Source of the DNA: Chloroflexota bacterium
GTDB lineage: Bacteria; Chloroflexota; Anaerolineae; Aggregatilineales; Phototrophicaceae
Length of the DNA: 61,057 bases
Direction: 5' to 3'
Assembly (NCBI GenBank): GCA_011525385.1
Contig: WTGF01000060.1
Location: 1 to 61,057, forward strand
Made by a program: the position numbers and the translations under genes
Shown: piece by piece, positions 46,900-55,726 of the stretch
How the letters are laid out: the number at the start of each line of letters is the position of its first letter
Position numbering within the stretch: position 1 is the stretch's first letter
Notes under the pieces: generated by a model
Told to the model about the DNA's origin: nothing
The model's input: only the letters and a program-made list of their open reading frames with translations
Database searches by the model: none

Positions 46900-48690
46900 A
46901 TGACATTACGCCCAACATTCGATTTCGACGCCGTCATCGTCGGCGGCACGCCGGCCGGCATCATGACGGGCATCGCAGTCGCCAGAGCGGGACGGCGCGC
47001 TGTCATCCTGGAGCGAACAGCGCATATCGGCGGATTGCCCGCCAATGGACTGGGCGCGACCGATATCCAAACCAAGGGCGCGACAGGCGGGCTTTTCCTG
47101 GATTTCGTCAGGCGCGTCAAACAGCAGTACATCGACAAATACGGCGCGGACTCACAGCAGGTGATCGACTGCACGGAGGGCTATCGCTTCGAGCCGCATG
47201 TCGCCGAAAAGATCCTGCTGGAAATGATCGCGGAACAGGGAGAAAACCTGGAAGTACGCACGATGCGGCAATTTGATCACGAGCCGAGCAACGCCATCAA
47301 AGAGGGCGCCGGCTTGCGCCAGATCAAAATCGTCGACCGCGAGACCGGAGCCGAAGAAATTTACAGCGCCTCCGTTTTCGTCGATGCCACTTACGAGGGC
47401 GATCTGGCCGCGGCCGCCGGCGCCCCTTACATGCTGGGGCGCGAAGGCGCCGATGAATACGGCGAACCTTGCGCCGGCAAATTCTACCAGCGCTGGGGCG
47501 CTCCAGTAGACGAATTCTACTCCACTGGGCAGGGCGACAACGCGGTTCAGTCCTACAACTATCGCCTGCCGCTGACGACCGTCGAATCAAACATGACAAG
47601 GATCAAAAAACCGCGCTCATACAACCGCGAAGAATACGTCTCGCTTATTGACGACGTGCGGCTCAACCGCTTCGCCGGTCCGCCGACGCCGATGGAGTTC
47701 GACGGCATCGGAGCGATCACCAATATGGTGACTGTGCCCAACGGCAAAGTCGACGGCAACAATCAGCACGCCGCTTTCATCTCGACAGACCTGCCGGAGG
47801 AGAACTGGCCCTACCCCACTGCCAGTTGGGATTGGCGCGATCGCTTTGCGGAACGCCTGCGCGACTATATCCTCGGTCTGTTCTATTTTGCGCAGAATGA
47901 CCCCGACTTGCCGGCGGACTTTCGTGAACGCTGCAATCGCTGGGGGCTGGCCAGCGACGAATTTGCGGACAATGGCAACTTCCCGCGGCAGATTTATGTG
48001 CGCGAGGGACGGCGCATCCGCGGCGAGTACCTCTTCACCGCGCACGACGCCTTGTCCAAGCGAGGTTCTTGCGCGCACATGACCAGCATCACCGCCAGCC
48101 ACTACGCCCTGGATTCGCACGCCTGCCTGAAACGCGAAGAGGGACGACCGCATACTGACGGTATTTTCACTTACGCCACAACGCCCTACAGCGTTCCCTA
48201 CGGCGTCATCGTGCCGCTGGAAGTCGAGAACCTGCTGATTCCCGTGCCGGCGTCGGGTACGCATATCGGATTCAGCACGCTGCGCATGGAACCATGCTGG
48301 ATGGCGCTGGGGGAAGCGGCGGGCGAAGCCATCAATGTTAGTTTGGAGGACAGCAGCTCGGTCCGGGAAGTCAACGTGGTCGAATTGCAGCGGCGTTTGC
48401 TGGCAGCCGGCGCGGTGCTGACCTACTACGAGGACGCAGCGCCCGGCGACCCCAACTATGAAGCGCTGCAATACTTTGCTTTGCGCGGCTTTTTGGGCGA
48501 CGGCTATCGAGCGAAGCTCGACGAGTTGGTCTCCGACGAAGACCGGGTTCAGTGGACGACCTGGGCGAATACGCCGGAATTGGCCGATTTGGAAGGGACG
48601 CGCGGGCAACTTTTGGATAGAATGTATTCTGAAGTCAGCAAGCGAACAGATGCGGAACAAGCCGCGCTTTATGCGGGAGTGGAGGGTTAG
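46900..48690 (+). CDS. FAD-dependent oxidoreductase (FAD_oxidored family)
   Basis: Flavoprotein of 596 aa, FAD-dependent oxidoreductase of the PF12831 type. Rossmann motif DAVIVGGTPAGIMTGIAVARAG at the N-terminus, HIGGLPANGLGATD shortly after, VDATYEGDLAAAAGAPYMLG in the middle and a LIPVPASGTHIGFSTLRMEP block at the C-terminal FAD site. No signal peptide. Substrates of the family are mostly unknown. The ATG at 46900 has AAGGAG; a GTG at 46882 is the alternative. Operon with two beta-rich proteins upstream and a PhyH dioxygenase six bases downstream. A relative is at 50442-52052. Confidence 0.87.
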   Translation: MTLRPTFDFDAVIVGGTPAGIMTGIAVARAGRRAVILERTAHIGGLPANGLGATDIQTKGATGGLFLDFVRRVKQQYIDKYGADSQQVIDCTEGYRFEPHVAEKILLEMIAEQGENLEVRTMRQFDHEPSNAIKEGAGLRQIKIVDRETGAEEIYSASVFVDATYEGDLAAAAGAPYMLGREGADEYGEPCAGKFYQRWGAPVDEFYSTGQGDNAVQSYNYRLPLTTVESNMTRIKKPRSYNREEYVSLIDDVRLNRFAGPPTPMEFDGIGAITNMVTVPNGKVDGNNQHAAFISTDLPEENWPYPTASWDWRDRFAERLRDYILGLFYFAQNDPDLPADFRERCNRWGLASDEFADNGNFPRQIYVREGRRIRGEYLFTAHDALSKRGSCAHMTSITASHYALDSHACLKREEGRPHTDGIFTYATTPYSVPYGVIVPLEVENLLIPVPASGTHIGFSTLRMEPCWMALGEAAGEAINVSLEDSSSVREVNVVELQRRLLAAGAVLTYYEDAAPGDPNYEALQYFALRGFLGDGYRAKLDELVSDEDRVQWTTWANTPELADLEGTRGQLLDRMYSEVSKRTDAEQAALYAGVEG

Positions 48691-48696
48691 CAGGCG

Positions 48697-49599
48697 ATGG
48701 AATTTGTAAAAATAACACCGGAACAAAAACAACAATTCGATGAAGAGGGATATTTGATAGTGCGCGGCGCGCTGGATAGCGAGACCGTTTCGTCGTTGAT
48801 CGAGGCCGGCGATCGGCTGATCGCCTCCGATCGCGAGTTGAATCGCCAGCGCAGGCCGGGCGGCTTGTACGACGGCTTTCGCAATTGCGTGTCGATGGAC
48901 GACGCCTTTCTGCCGCTGATCACCAACCCCAAGGTCTTCTCAATCGTGGCCCAGTTGCTCAGCCCGTATTTGTCGCTCTTGACGAGCCATTTGATCTTCC
49001 GCCACCCCGATCCGCCGGGATCGCCCGATACCGGACGTATTCCAGGCTGGCACCGCGACCATTACATGTCCATGCGCGACTTGGGAGACCAACATATCCC
49101 GCGCCACTCGCTAAAAGTCGCCTACTATCTCACCGATTTGAGCGAACCCAATACCGGCGTTACGATGATGGCGGCCGGCAGCAATCAACTCAAGGAACCG
49201 ATCGAGATACCGCAGGGTCAGATCGATCCGGCCAGCAAGGTTGAGCCTTTGCTGAACCCGGGCGACTGCGTCTTCTTCGAGAACCGCACCTGGCACGCCG
49301 GCGCGGCCAATTTGACCGATCGTACCCGAAAAGCCGTCATGGTCGGCTATTCTTACGATTGGGTCACGCCAACGGATTATCGGCAGCAAGCGCCGGAACT
49401 GGTGGAAAAACTATCGCCAATCGAGCGCTACCTCGTCGGCGAACCCGTCGATGACAGCGAAAACTTTGACTTTACCGGCGGCGCCAATCCCATAGCCGAT
49501 TGGTGCGCCGAGAATGGATACGATTACAAGTCATTTCAGAGCCGGGAACATTTTGTCGGGACCGCCGCCGGGCAAGAACAGCCTGTGATACAGGCGTGA
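48697..49599 (+). CDS. Phytanoyl-CoA dioxygenase (PhyH)-family protein
   Basis: Fe(II)/2-oxoglutarate dioxygenase, 300 aa. Iron ligands HxD in GWHRDHYMS (about residue 111) and the distal His in NRTWHAGAANLTDRTRKA (about 195), with the 2-oxoglutarate-binding Arg just after. Larger than the paralogue at 16681 by about 40 residues and only distantly similar. Starts six bases after the FAD oxidoreductase stop. Two oxidative enzymes in tandem suggest stepwise oxidation of one substrate. Confidence 0.88.
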   Translation: MEFVKITPEQKQQFDEEGYLIVRGALDSETVSSLIEAGDRLIASDRELNRQRRPGGLYDGFRNCVSMDDAFLPLITNPKVFSIVAQLLSPYLSLLTSHLIFRHPDPPGSPDTGRIPGWHRDHYMSMRDLGDQHIPRHSLKVAYYLTDLSEPNTGVTMMAAGSNQLKEPIEIPQGQIDPASKVEPLLNPGDCVFFENRTWHAGAANLTDRTRKAVMVGYSYDWVTPTDYRQQAPELVEKLSPIERYLVGEPVDDSENFDFTGGANPIADWCAENGYDYKSFQSREHFVGTAAGQEQPVIQA

Positions 49600-49620
49600 T
49601 TAGGCATTGAGGAAGGAACC

Positions 49621-49728
49621 ATGAGCGAAGAGACCGACTGGATCGGCGGTCAGTTGACCGCCCAAGCCGTGCCGCCTACGACGCCACCTGCGACTTCACC
49701 GGCTGACCTTGCCGCAAATCATGGGTGA
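49621..49728 (+). pseudogene. Remnant of an FAD oxidoreductase gene (35 codons)
   Basis: Bases 49621-49674 repeat 50538-50591 almost exactly: the segment coding for MSEETDWIGGQLTAQAVPP, residues 33-51 of the FAD protein at 50442. It then runs into unrelated sequence and stops at 49728. A strong ribosome binding site (GAGGAAGGAACC) precedes the ATG, so a short peptide could be made. The next 130 bases, to about 49850, have no gene that I can identify and look like decayed coding sequence. Most likely a truncated paralogue or rearrangement scar. Confidence 0.65.
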
Positions 49729-49850
49729 CGAGACGCGGGGCGCATCTGACCGCATCGTGACCATGGCCTTAGGCCTCCAGCCGGAAATCGTCGCCACAAA
49801 CCGCGGCGAACTGAGCCGGAAGACGTCAGTGACGACAAGCCCTATGAGGT

Positions 49851-50342
49851 TTAGGATGACTTCAGTTTGGGAGTTTCAAAATAGCTTTCGAGGCGGTTGA
49901 CCGAGGCTTGCAGAACTTTCAAGTCGCCGCGGACTGTATGGTGCAATTCCAGAGACGCGTCGGCCTTTTTCTCAATGACGATAATCTTGTCGTCCAGGCG
50001 GTCGAATCTGGTCTCGAGCGCGGCCTGCCTGGTTTCAAGCGCGGCTTGCCCGGCTTCAAGCGCGGCCTGCCTGGTCTCAAGCGCGGCTTGCCCGGCTTCA
50101 AGCGCGGCCTGCCTGGTCTCAAGCGCGGTTTGCCTGGTCTCAAGCGCGGCTTGCCTGGTCGCAAGCGCGGCCTGCCCGGCTTCAACATTGCCCAGCCTGT
50201 TTTCGACACTGACCAGCCTGTCATTCAGGTCTTTGATATCATCCTTCGTGGCGAAGCGCCGGAAGTAGCCGAGCATCACAAAGACTACGACAACCGCATT
50301 CATGGCCAGCCCCAGCAATGTGGGAATTTGCGCTTGATCCAC
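49851..50342 (-). CDS. Membrane-anchored coiled-coil protein with 7-residue repeats
   Basis: A 163-aa protein. Residues about 6-27 form one membrane helix (LLGLAMNAVVVVFVMLGYF). Residues about 55-115 consist of tandem heptads of the type ALETRQA / ALEAGQA, an ideal long coiled coil, followed by a charged helical tail. It resembles small apolipoprotein- or DUF1640-like helical proteins, but function is unknown. The repeats are encoded by a 21-bp minisatellite, so length may vary between strains. Opposite strand to its neighbours. Confidence 0.65.
   Translation of the reverse strand: MDQAQIPTLLGLAMNAVVVVFVMLGYFRRFATKDDIKDLNDRLVSVENRLGNVEAGQAALATRQAALETRQTALETRQAALEAGQAALETRQAALEAGQAALETRQAALETRFDRLDDKIIVIEKKADASLELHHTVRGDLKVLQASVNRLESYFETPKLKSS
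50008..50175. repeat. 21-bp minisatellite, eight units
   Basis: Eight consecutive 21-bp units with the consensus CTGGTCTCAAGCGCGGCYTGC, plus a degenerate ninth to 50196. Units alternate between CTGGTCTC and CCGGCTTC starts, which suggests expansion of a two-unit block. It lies inside the coiled-coil gene and keeps the frame (7 codons per unit). Confidence 0.9.
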
Positions 50343-50441
50343 GAATTTGGCCTTCCCTAGCTATACTTGCCTTTCGTCCGCTGATTATATTAGACTCTGG
50401 GTGGACTTGTCAAAACATCGAACTGATTTAGGGAACTGATT

Positions 50442-52052
50442 ATGAAAGAACGCAACTGTGACATCCTCATCGTCGGCGGCGGGACGGGCGCCATAGGCGC
50501 CGCTCTTGCCGCGCTGCGTATGGGCAAATCGGTCATCATGAGCGAAGAGACCGACTGGATCGGCGGTCAGTTGACCGCGCAAGCCGTGCCGCCCGACGAA
50601 AATCCCTGGGTGGATCAATGCGGCGCCACGGCGACATATATGCGCTTTTCCGATGGCGTGCGCGACTACTATCGTCGCAACTACCCCATGACCGATAAAG
50701 CGCGTCATACCATGAACTGGAATCCGGGCCAGGGCAATGTCAGCCGCCTCTGTCACGAGCCGCGCATCGGCTTGGCGGTGATTGAAGAGATGCTCGCGCC
50801 TTACCGATCCAGCATGCAACTCGACGTGCTGCTCTATCACATCCCGGTGGCAGCCGAGACTGATGGCGACCGGGTTCTGGCGGTGACGCTGGAAGATACA
50901 CAGACCGGCGATCAAGTCGTGGTTTCCGCACCATACATCCTCGATGCCACCGAATTAGGCGACTTGCTGGAGCTGGCGGATGTCGAGTCTATTATCGGCG
51001 CGGAAAGTCAAGCCCAAACGGGCGAGATGCACGCTGTCGACGGCGATCCGCTGCCGCTCGATCAGCAGGCGATCTCCTGGTGCTTCGCCATTGATCACCT
51101 GGAAGGCGAAGATCATACCATCGACAAGCCAGAAGACTACGATTTCTGGCGCGAGTACAAGGCGGACTTTTGGCCCGACAAACAATTGAGCTGGTATTAC
51201 TCCAGTCCGATTACGCTGGAGCCGGTCCATCGTCAAATCTTCCACGCCGGCTTTCGCCACAGGTATACCGGGGGACCCGGTGATCTCTGGCACTTCCGCC
51301 GTATCCTTTACAAAGACCATTATCCGGAAGGGAGCTTCCGCAGCGATATCACGCTGGTCAATTGGCCCCAGATCGACTACTGGCTCAAGCCTTTGCTGGG
51401 CGTCGACGAAGAGACGAAACAGGCCGCCCTGCGTGAATGCAAGCAATTGAGCTACTCCATGCTCTACTGGATGCAAACCGAGGCGCCCCGTTCGGACGGC
51501 AAGGGCTACGGCTATCCCGGCTTGCGCCTGCGCCCTGATGTCGTCGGCACCACCGACGGCATGGCGAAGTACGTCTACGTCCGCGAAGCGCGGCGCATCC
51601 TGGCCGAATTCACCGTGCTGGAAGAGCATGTCGGCGTCCGGCAGCGCGAAGGCTTCGATACCGCCGAGCAATTCGACGACAGCGTCGGTATTGGCAGCTA
51701 CCGCATTGATCTGCATCCCAGCACCGGTTTGCGCAACTACATCGACATCAGTTGCTTCCCGTTCCAAATCCCGCTCGGCTCGCTGATTCCGCAGCGCGTC
51801 GAAAACCTGCTGCCCGCCTGCAAGAACCTGGGCGTGACGCATATCACCAACGGCTGTTATCGCTTGCATCCGGTGGAATGGAATATCGGCGAAGCGGCAG
51901 GCGCCTTGGCGGCGTATTGCCTGGACAAGGGCGTTTCGCCGCGTCAAGTGCGCAATACCGAGAGTCATTTGCGCGATTTTCAATGTTTGCTGAAAGATCA
52001 GTTGGGCATTCCTCTGGATTGGCCGATGTATGCGCGAACGACAGCGCGGTAG
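50442..52052 (+). CDS. FAD-dependent oxidoreductase (FAD_oxidored family)
   Basis: A 536-aa flavoprotein. FAD motif CDILIVGGGTGAIGAALAALRMG (residues 6-28), ETDWIGGQLTAQAVPPDE after it, AKYVYVREARRILAEFTVLEEH about residue 375, and the C-terminal NLLPACKNLGVTHITNGCYRL block. These features place it in the same broad PF12831 group as 46900-48690, yet in a different subfamily. No signal peptide. A 54-bp segment of it is duplicated at 49621. Weak ribosome binding site. Substrate unknown; the plus-strand cluster suggests a sugar-derived compound. Confidence 0.85.
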   Translation: MKERNCDILIVGGGTGAIGAALAALRMGKSVIMSEETDWIGGQLTAQAVPPDENPWVDQCGATATYMRFSDGVRDYYRRNYPMTDKARHTMNWNPGQGNVSRLCHEPRIGLAVIEEMLAPYRSSMQLDVLLYHIPVAAETDGDRVLAVTLEDTQTGDQVVVSAPYILDATELGDLLELADVESIIGAESQAQTGEMHAVDGDPLPLDQQAISWCFAIDHLEGEDHTIDKPEDYDFWREYKADFWPDKQLSWYYSSPITLEPVHRQIFHAGFRHRYTGGPGDLWHFRRILYKDHYPEGSFRSDITLVNWPQIDYWLKPLLGVDEETKQAALRECKQLSYSMLYWMQTEAPRSDGKGYGYPGLRLRPDVVGTTDGMAKYVYVREARRILAEFTVLEEHVGVRQREGFDTAEQFDDSVGIGSYRIDLHPSTGLRNYIDISCFPFQIPLGSLIPQRVENLLPACKNLGVTHITNGCYRLHPVEWNIGEAAGALAAYCLDKGVSPRQVRNTESHLRDFQCLLKDQLGIPLDWPMYARTTAR

Positions 52053-52103
52053 AGATTGCGGCTCAATGAGGCGGACAACCCGGTGGGTCACCCCTGCTTG
52101 TGT

Positions 52104-52185
52104 AAACCGCTTCGCTCATGCGACAAGAAGGCTTGCTATTTTGCGTGAGCGCGGCAAACCTTTTCGCTGCCGCCGAGCGCCTACA
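52104..52185 (+). repeat. Dispersed intergenic element, copy D
   Basis: Includes CGCTTCGCTCATGCGAC, GGCTTGCTATTTTGCGTGAGCGCGGCAAACCTTTTCGCTGCCGCCGAGCG-like text. In reverse it matches copy A (4884-4978), sharing CGCTCATGCGAC and AAGGCTT, and copy C (20590-20655) directly. It lies upstream of the secreted FG-GAP protein. Confidence 0.5.
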
Positions 52186-52194
52186 AACGCTTGC

Positions 52195-53808
52195 TTGACG
52201 ATTCTGGAAGCCGTTAGACCCTTGCCTGTGTTTGTGGTTCTCTGGCTTTGTGCGGTGGTCGTAGCGCAAGAAGATGGGGAGTCGCTCATCTTCCGCGATG
52301 TCAGCGCCGAAGCCGGCATAAGCGCAACTCACCGCGGCATCTGGGACGATAAAGAGGCGCTACAAGGCTATCTGGCGATCGGGCAGGCCTGGGGCGATTA
52401 TGATCGCGATGGCTGGGTCGATCTCTATGTCACCGGAAATCTTGATCCCAATGTACTCTATCGCAACAATCAGGATGGCAGTTTTTCGGTTTCCGAGTTC
52501 TCGCAAAGTCTGAGTCTCCCCGATAGCCCGAGCGGGGGGGTCGTCTGGGCGGATTACAACAATGATGGCTGGCTCGATCTTTATGTGGTCAATTACGGCG
52601 CCAATACGCTCTTCCGCAATGAAGCCGGCGCTGGATTCAGCGATGTGACTCTGGAAGCAGGCGTCGGTGATACGGGCAAAGGCACATCGGCGGCCTTCGG
52701 CGACTACAACAGCGACGGCTGGTTGGACCTGTATGTGACCAATTGGTCCTGCTACCCCGAATGCGATCCGGTCGATTTCTCGGCGCAGGGGGATCGGCTC
52801 TATCTCAACAACGGCGATGGCAGCTTCACAGATGTTTCCGCCATGCTGGAATACAGGCTGACCTTGGGCGCTGGTTTCGCGCCCGGTTTCCTCGACTATG
52901 ATGGCGATGGCGATCTTGATCTCTACGTCGTCAACGACAAAATGCAGAATGAAATCGGCAATGTGCTCTGGCGCAACGATGGCGCGGGTTGCGGGCACTG
53001 GTGCTTTACAGATGTTTCCGCGGCGTCCAGGACCGATCTATTCATCAACGGCATGGGACTGGACGCCAGCGATTACGACAACGACGGCGATCTGGACCTG
53101 TACATCACCGACATGGTCTATCAAATGCACCTGATGATGAATGATGGAGCCGGCGGCTTCCGGAATCGCGCCCGCTCCACCGGTTCCGCCATCAATATGG
53201 GTCCCGATGAAGGCGTGGGCTGGGGAGCGGTCTTCTTCGACTTTGACAACGACGGCTGGCAAGACCTGTATGTCGCCACCACCCAGTATTTTCAGACCTT
53301 TCCCGAGCTGGAAGTCAGCTTCATGAACGAATTGCCTGACGCCCTTTTCCGCAACAACAGGCATCGTTCTTTCGTCGATGTTAGCCACGGGAGCGGCATT
53401 GACACGCCTCTGGCCACGTTGGGCGTCGCCTACGCCGATTACGACCGCGACGGTGACCTGGATCTGGTCACGGGCAATTGGAACAGCGGCTATCGCCTGT
53501 ATCAAAATCAGGGCAACGACAATCGCTGGCTTGCCTTGAGCTTGCGCGGCGGCGGTGATGTCAATCGAGACGCCGTCGGGAGCACGGTATACCTAAGCAG
53601 GGACGCCGGCTCGACGCAGATGCAAACGGTCAAAATCGGTTCCGGGCTTGGCGGTAACAATCAACAGGAATTGCACTTTGGGCTTGGCGCTTCTACGGTG
53701 GCCGATCTGCGCATCATTTGGAGTAATGGCATCGAGTGCAGCTTGGACGATATACCCGCGAATCAACGACTGCTTTTGCAATACGGTGTGACCGCCGGCT
53801 GCCGATGA
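52195..53808 (+). CDS. Secreted FG-GAP/VCBS repeat protein with ASPIC/UnbV domain
   Basis: Extracellular calcium-binding beta-propeller protein of the CRTAC1 type, 537 aa from the TTG at 52195, which directly precedes a signal peptide (LPVFVVLWLCAVVVAQ). Longer starts (ATG at 52066) add about 43 residues, run through a repeat element and are less likely, but the start is uncertain. At least seven DxDxDG-type calcium loops, for example DYDRDGWVD, DYNNDGWLD, DYDGDGDLD, DFDNDGWQD. The ASPIC/UnbV domain covers about the last 75 residues (NRDAVGSTVY to the end). Such proteins act in adhesion or as surface carbohydrate-binding scaffolds; exact role unknown. Convergent with the sulfatase. Confidence 0.85.
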   Translation: MTILEAVRPLPVFVVLWLCAVVVAQEDGESLIFRDVSAEAGISATHRGIWDDKEALQGYLAIGQAWGDYDRDGWVDLYVTGNLDPNVLYRNNQDGSFSVSEFSQSLSLPDSPSGGVVWADYNNDGWLDLYVVNYGANTLFRNEAGAGFSDVTLEAGVGDTGKGTSAAFGDYNSDGWLDLYVTNWSCYPECDPVDFSAQGDRLYLNNGDGSFTDVSAMLEYRLTLGAGFAPGFLDYDGDGDLDLYVVNDKMQNEIGNVLWRNDGAGCGHWCFTDVSAASRTDLFINGMGLDASDYDNDGDLDLYITDMVYQMHLMMNDGAGGFRNRARSTGSAINMGPDEGVGWGAVFFDFDNDGWQDLYVATTQYFQTFPELEVSFMNELPDALFRNNRHRSFVDVSHGSGIDTPLATLGVAYADYDRDGDLDLVTGNWNSGYRLYQNQGNDNRWLALSLRGGGDVNRDAVGSTVYLSRDAGSTQMQTVKIGSGLGGNNQQELHFGLGASTVADLRIIWSNGIECSLDDIPANQRLLLQYGVTAGCR

Positions 53809-53837
53809 CAATCCGAAAAACAAGATGGGGAAGTTAA

Positions 53838-55301
53838 CTAGCGCACGTCAGTCTGGTAGGGCACGACATCGCAGGTCCTTTGATACCAGGTCAGCATACG
53901 CTCGCGCAATTCCACCAGAATGCCCGCATAGGCTGGATCGTCAATGAGGTTGTGCAGCTCCCCCGGGTCTTCTCGCAGGTCATAGAGTTCGTCCGTTTCG
54001 TAAAGCCGTCGGACATATTTGAACTTCCGCGTACGGCACATTGCTGCCTTGCTATGCTCGCCATCTTCGCTGCCCTGCAACTGCACGCGGGGCCAATACA
54101 GTCCGCTCGGATCGTAGAATGAGGGGCTGTCCTTTTCCATCGCCTGCTCCTCCCCCAGCAGGCGTCCGCCCTCGCAAAAGACCGCGTCGCGATGTTCATC
54201 TGTCGCGCCCGTTAACAAGGGCGTGAGCGAGCGCCCGAAATGATCGTAGTCCGGCGCGATGCCGGCATACTCGTAGGCGGTGGAGGTGAAATCGATCAGT
54301 TCAACCAAGGCATCGCGGATGCCGGGCTGGACAGGGATCTCCGACGGCGGCTTGATGATGAGCGGCACCCGCGTCAGGCAATCCTCGAAGGTATTCTGCG
54401 TCTTTTCCACCAAGCCATAGTCGCCAGTGAAATCGCCGTGATCGGAGAAGAAGAAGATGGCGCTGTCGTCATATATGCCCCGCTCTTGCAAAGCCGCCAC
54501 CAGCTTTCCAAACTGGGCATCGACGCGCGCGCACATGCCGTAATAGGTCGCGCGCAATTCGGTAAAGCGCTCTTCGCTCCAGCCACCCAAGCCTTGTCGC
54601 TGGTAGATGCCGGCCGTGAGTCCGGGTTTCTTGCTCCAATCCGGCGTCGGCAAGCGTGACGGGATGAGTTCGCGGTCGATCTGGCTGTACCAGGGATCTT
54701 CCACGCCATAAGGCGGATGCGGATAGCCCAGAGGCAAGTAGATACACAGGGGCTGATCGTCAGGCGCGTCCCGAATCAGATCAACTGCGCCGTCGACCAT
54801 CGCCCAATCGTTGTCGTAGTAGACATCGTCATCGCCCGTATCGAGTTTCCCGGCGTAGAAGGAATAGTAATTGTCGCCGCCCGGATCGCCGCGCCACTCG
54901 TCCGCGCGATGCAAATTGGGACGGAGTGGTCGCCCCGCCTCGTACTTCACATCGCAGTATTCCGCAAAGCCATTCTGCCGCGGCACCAGGTCGTTTTTGC
55001 CGCCCCACCAGACGAAATAGCCGTTGTCTTTGAGATATTTGAGCAGCACCGGCTCGTCCGGACGCAGCATGTGGAACATGGTGCGGTGCCCGCGGACATG
55101 AGGATACCAGCCGGTCATGAAGGAGCAGCGGCTGGGCGTGCAGACCGGGTTCTGGCAGAAGGCATGACGAAAAGAGACGGCGTCGTTTTGGATGATCTCG
55201 TCGAGGTGTGGCGTGACCGCGGCGGGATTGCCGAGGTGGCCCATGACGTCGCCGCGCCATTGATCAGGGTTGAAGATGATGATGTGGGGCTGTTTTGGCA
55301 T
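53838..55301 (-). CDS. Sulfatase (Cys-type, cytoplasmic)
   Basis: Formylglycine sulfatase, 487 aa. Active-site motif CTPSR begins at C54; metal-binding D13 (FNPDQWRGD) and FFSDHGDFTGDYG in the middle. It starts MPKQPHIIIFN, with no signal peptide. ATG at 55301 follows GAGGTG; a GTG at 55310 is too close to that site. The start codon lies 11 bases after the toxin gene's stop, with no terminator between, so the gene probably shares its transcript with the toxin-antitoxin pair. It is the third sulfatase in the window. Confidence 0.92.
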   Translation of the reverse strand: MPKQPHIIIFNPDQWRGDVMGHLGNPAAVTPHLDEIIQNDAVSFRHAFCQNPVCTPSRCSFMTGWYPHVRGHRTMFHMLRPDEPVLLKYLKDNGYFVWWGGKNDLVPRQNGFAEYCDVKYEAGRPLRPNLHRADEWRGDPGGDNYYSFYAGKLDTGDDDVYYDNDWAMVDGAVDLIRDAPDDQPLCIYLPLGYPHPPYGVEDPWYSQIDRELIPSRLPTPDWSKKPGLTAGIYQRQGLGGWSEERFTELRATYYGMCARVDAQFGKLVAALQERGIYDDSAIFFFSDHGDFTGDYGLVEKTQNTFEDCLTRVPLIIKPPSEIPVQPGIRDALVELIDFTSTAYEYAGIAPDYDHFGRSLTPLLTGATDEHRDAVFCEGGRLLGEEQAMEKDSPSFYDPSGLYWPRVQLQGSEDGEHSKAAMCRTRKFKYVRRLYETDELYDLREDPGELHNLIDDPAYAGILVELRERMLTWYQRTCDVVPYQTDVR

Positions 55302-55312
55302 AGCGGACACCT

Positions 55313-55726
55313 CTAGCTCGCTGGCGCAATCGTCCAGTCTTCGATTGAGAGATTCGGGATACGATTGAAGTGCCTCGTGTTATGGGTGACAAGCGTCAAA
55401 TTATGCGTCAAAGCGATGGCGGCAATCTGTATGTCGATTTCCGAGATTAGATTCCCACGTCGTTTTAGTTCCGCGTAAACCTCACCATATTTGTCCGCCG
55501 CGCGGTCATCCAAGGGCAAGCTGGCAAACTGGCGAAGAAAGAAGTCTTGCTCAGCTCGGGATCTCTCTGGATTACGGCTCCCGCTAGAACCAGCGTACAT
55601 CTCACATTTAGTTATCGCGCTGACGACAATATCTGATGCGCTATGCTGCTGAATATTCCCACGCACATTGGGTTGAAATCCGTTGATGTAGTAGATGCAG
55701 ATATCGGTATCCAGAAGATACCTCAT
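55313..55726 (-). CDS. vapC: VapC-type PIN-domain toxin
   Basis: A 137-aa PIN-domain ribonuclease. The acidic active site is complete: D6 (YLLDTDI), E42 (TKCEMYAG) and D98 (ISEIDIQIAA), with the VTHNTRHF segment at the end (N116). VapC toxins cut RNA, often initiator tRNA, unless bound by the antitoxin. ATG overlaps the antitoxin stop by four bases, the usual arrangement. A sulfatase gene follows 11 bases downstream. Confidence 0.9.
   Translation of the reverse strand: MRYLLDTDICIYYINGFQPNVRGNIQQHSASDIVVSAITKCEMYAGSSGSRNPERSRAEQDFFLRQFASLPLDDRAADKYGEVYAELKRRGNLISEIDIQIAAIALTHNLTLVTHNTRHFNRIPNLSIEDWTIAPAS

Noticed and set aside
50008..50175. CRISPR array
   Set aside because: Units are contiguous 21-mers without unique spacers, inside a coding gene.
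49908..50360. Plus-strand repeat protein (GLPGFKR-like units)
   Set aside because: It is the reverse reading of the 21-bp minisatellite. The minus-strand product has a membrane helix and ideal heptads; the plus-strand one has neither.
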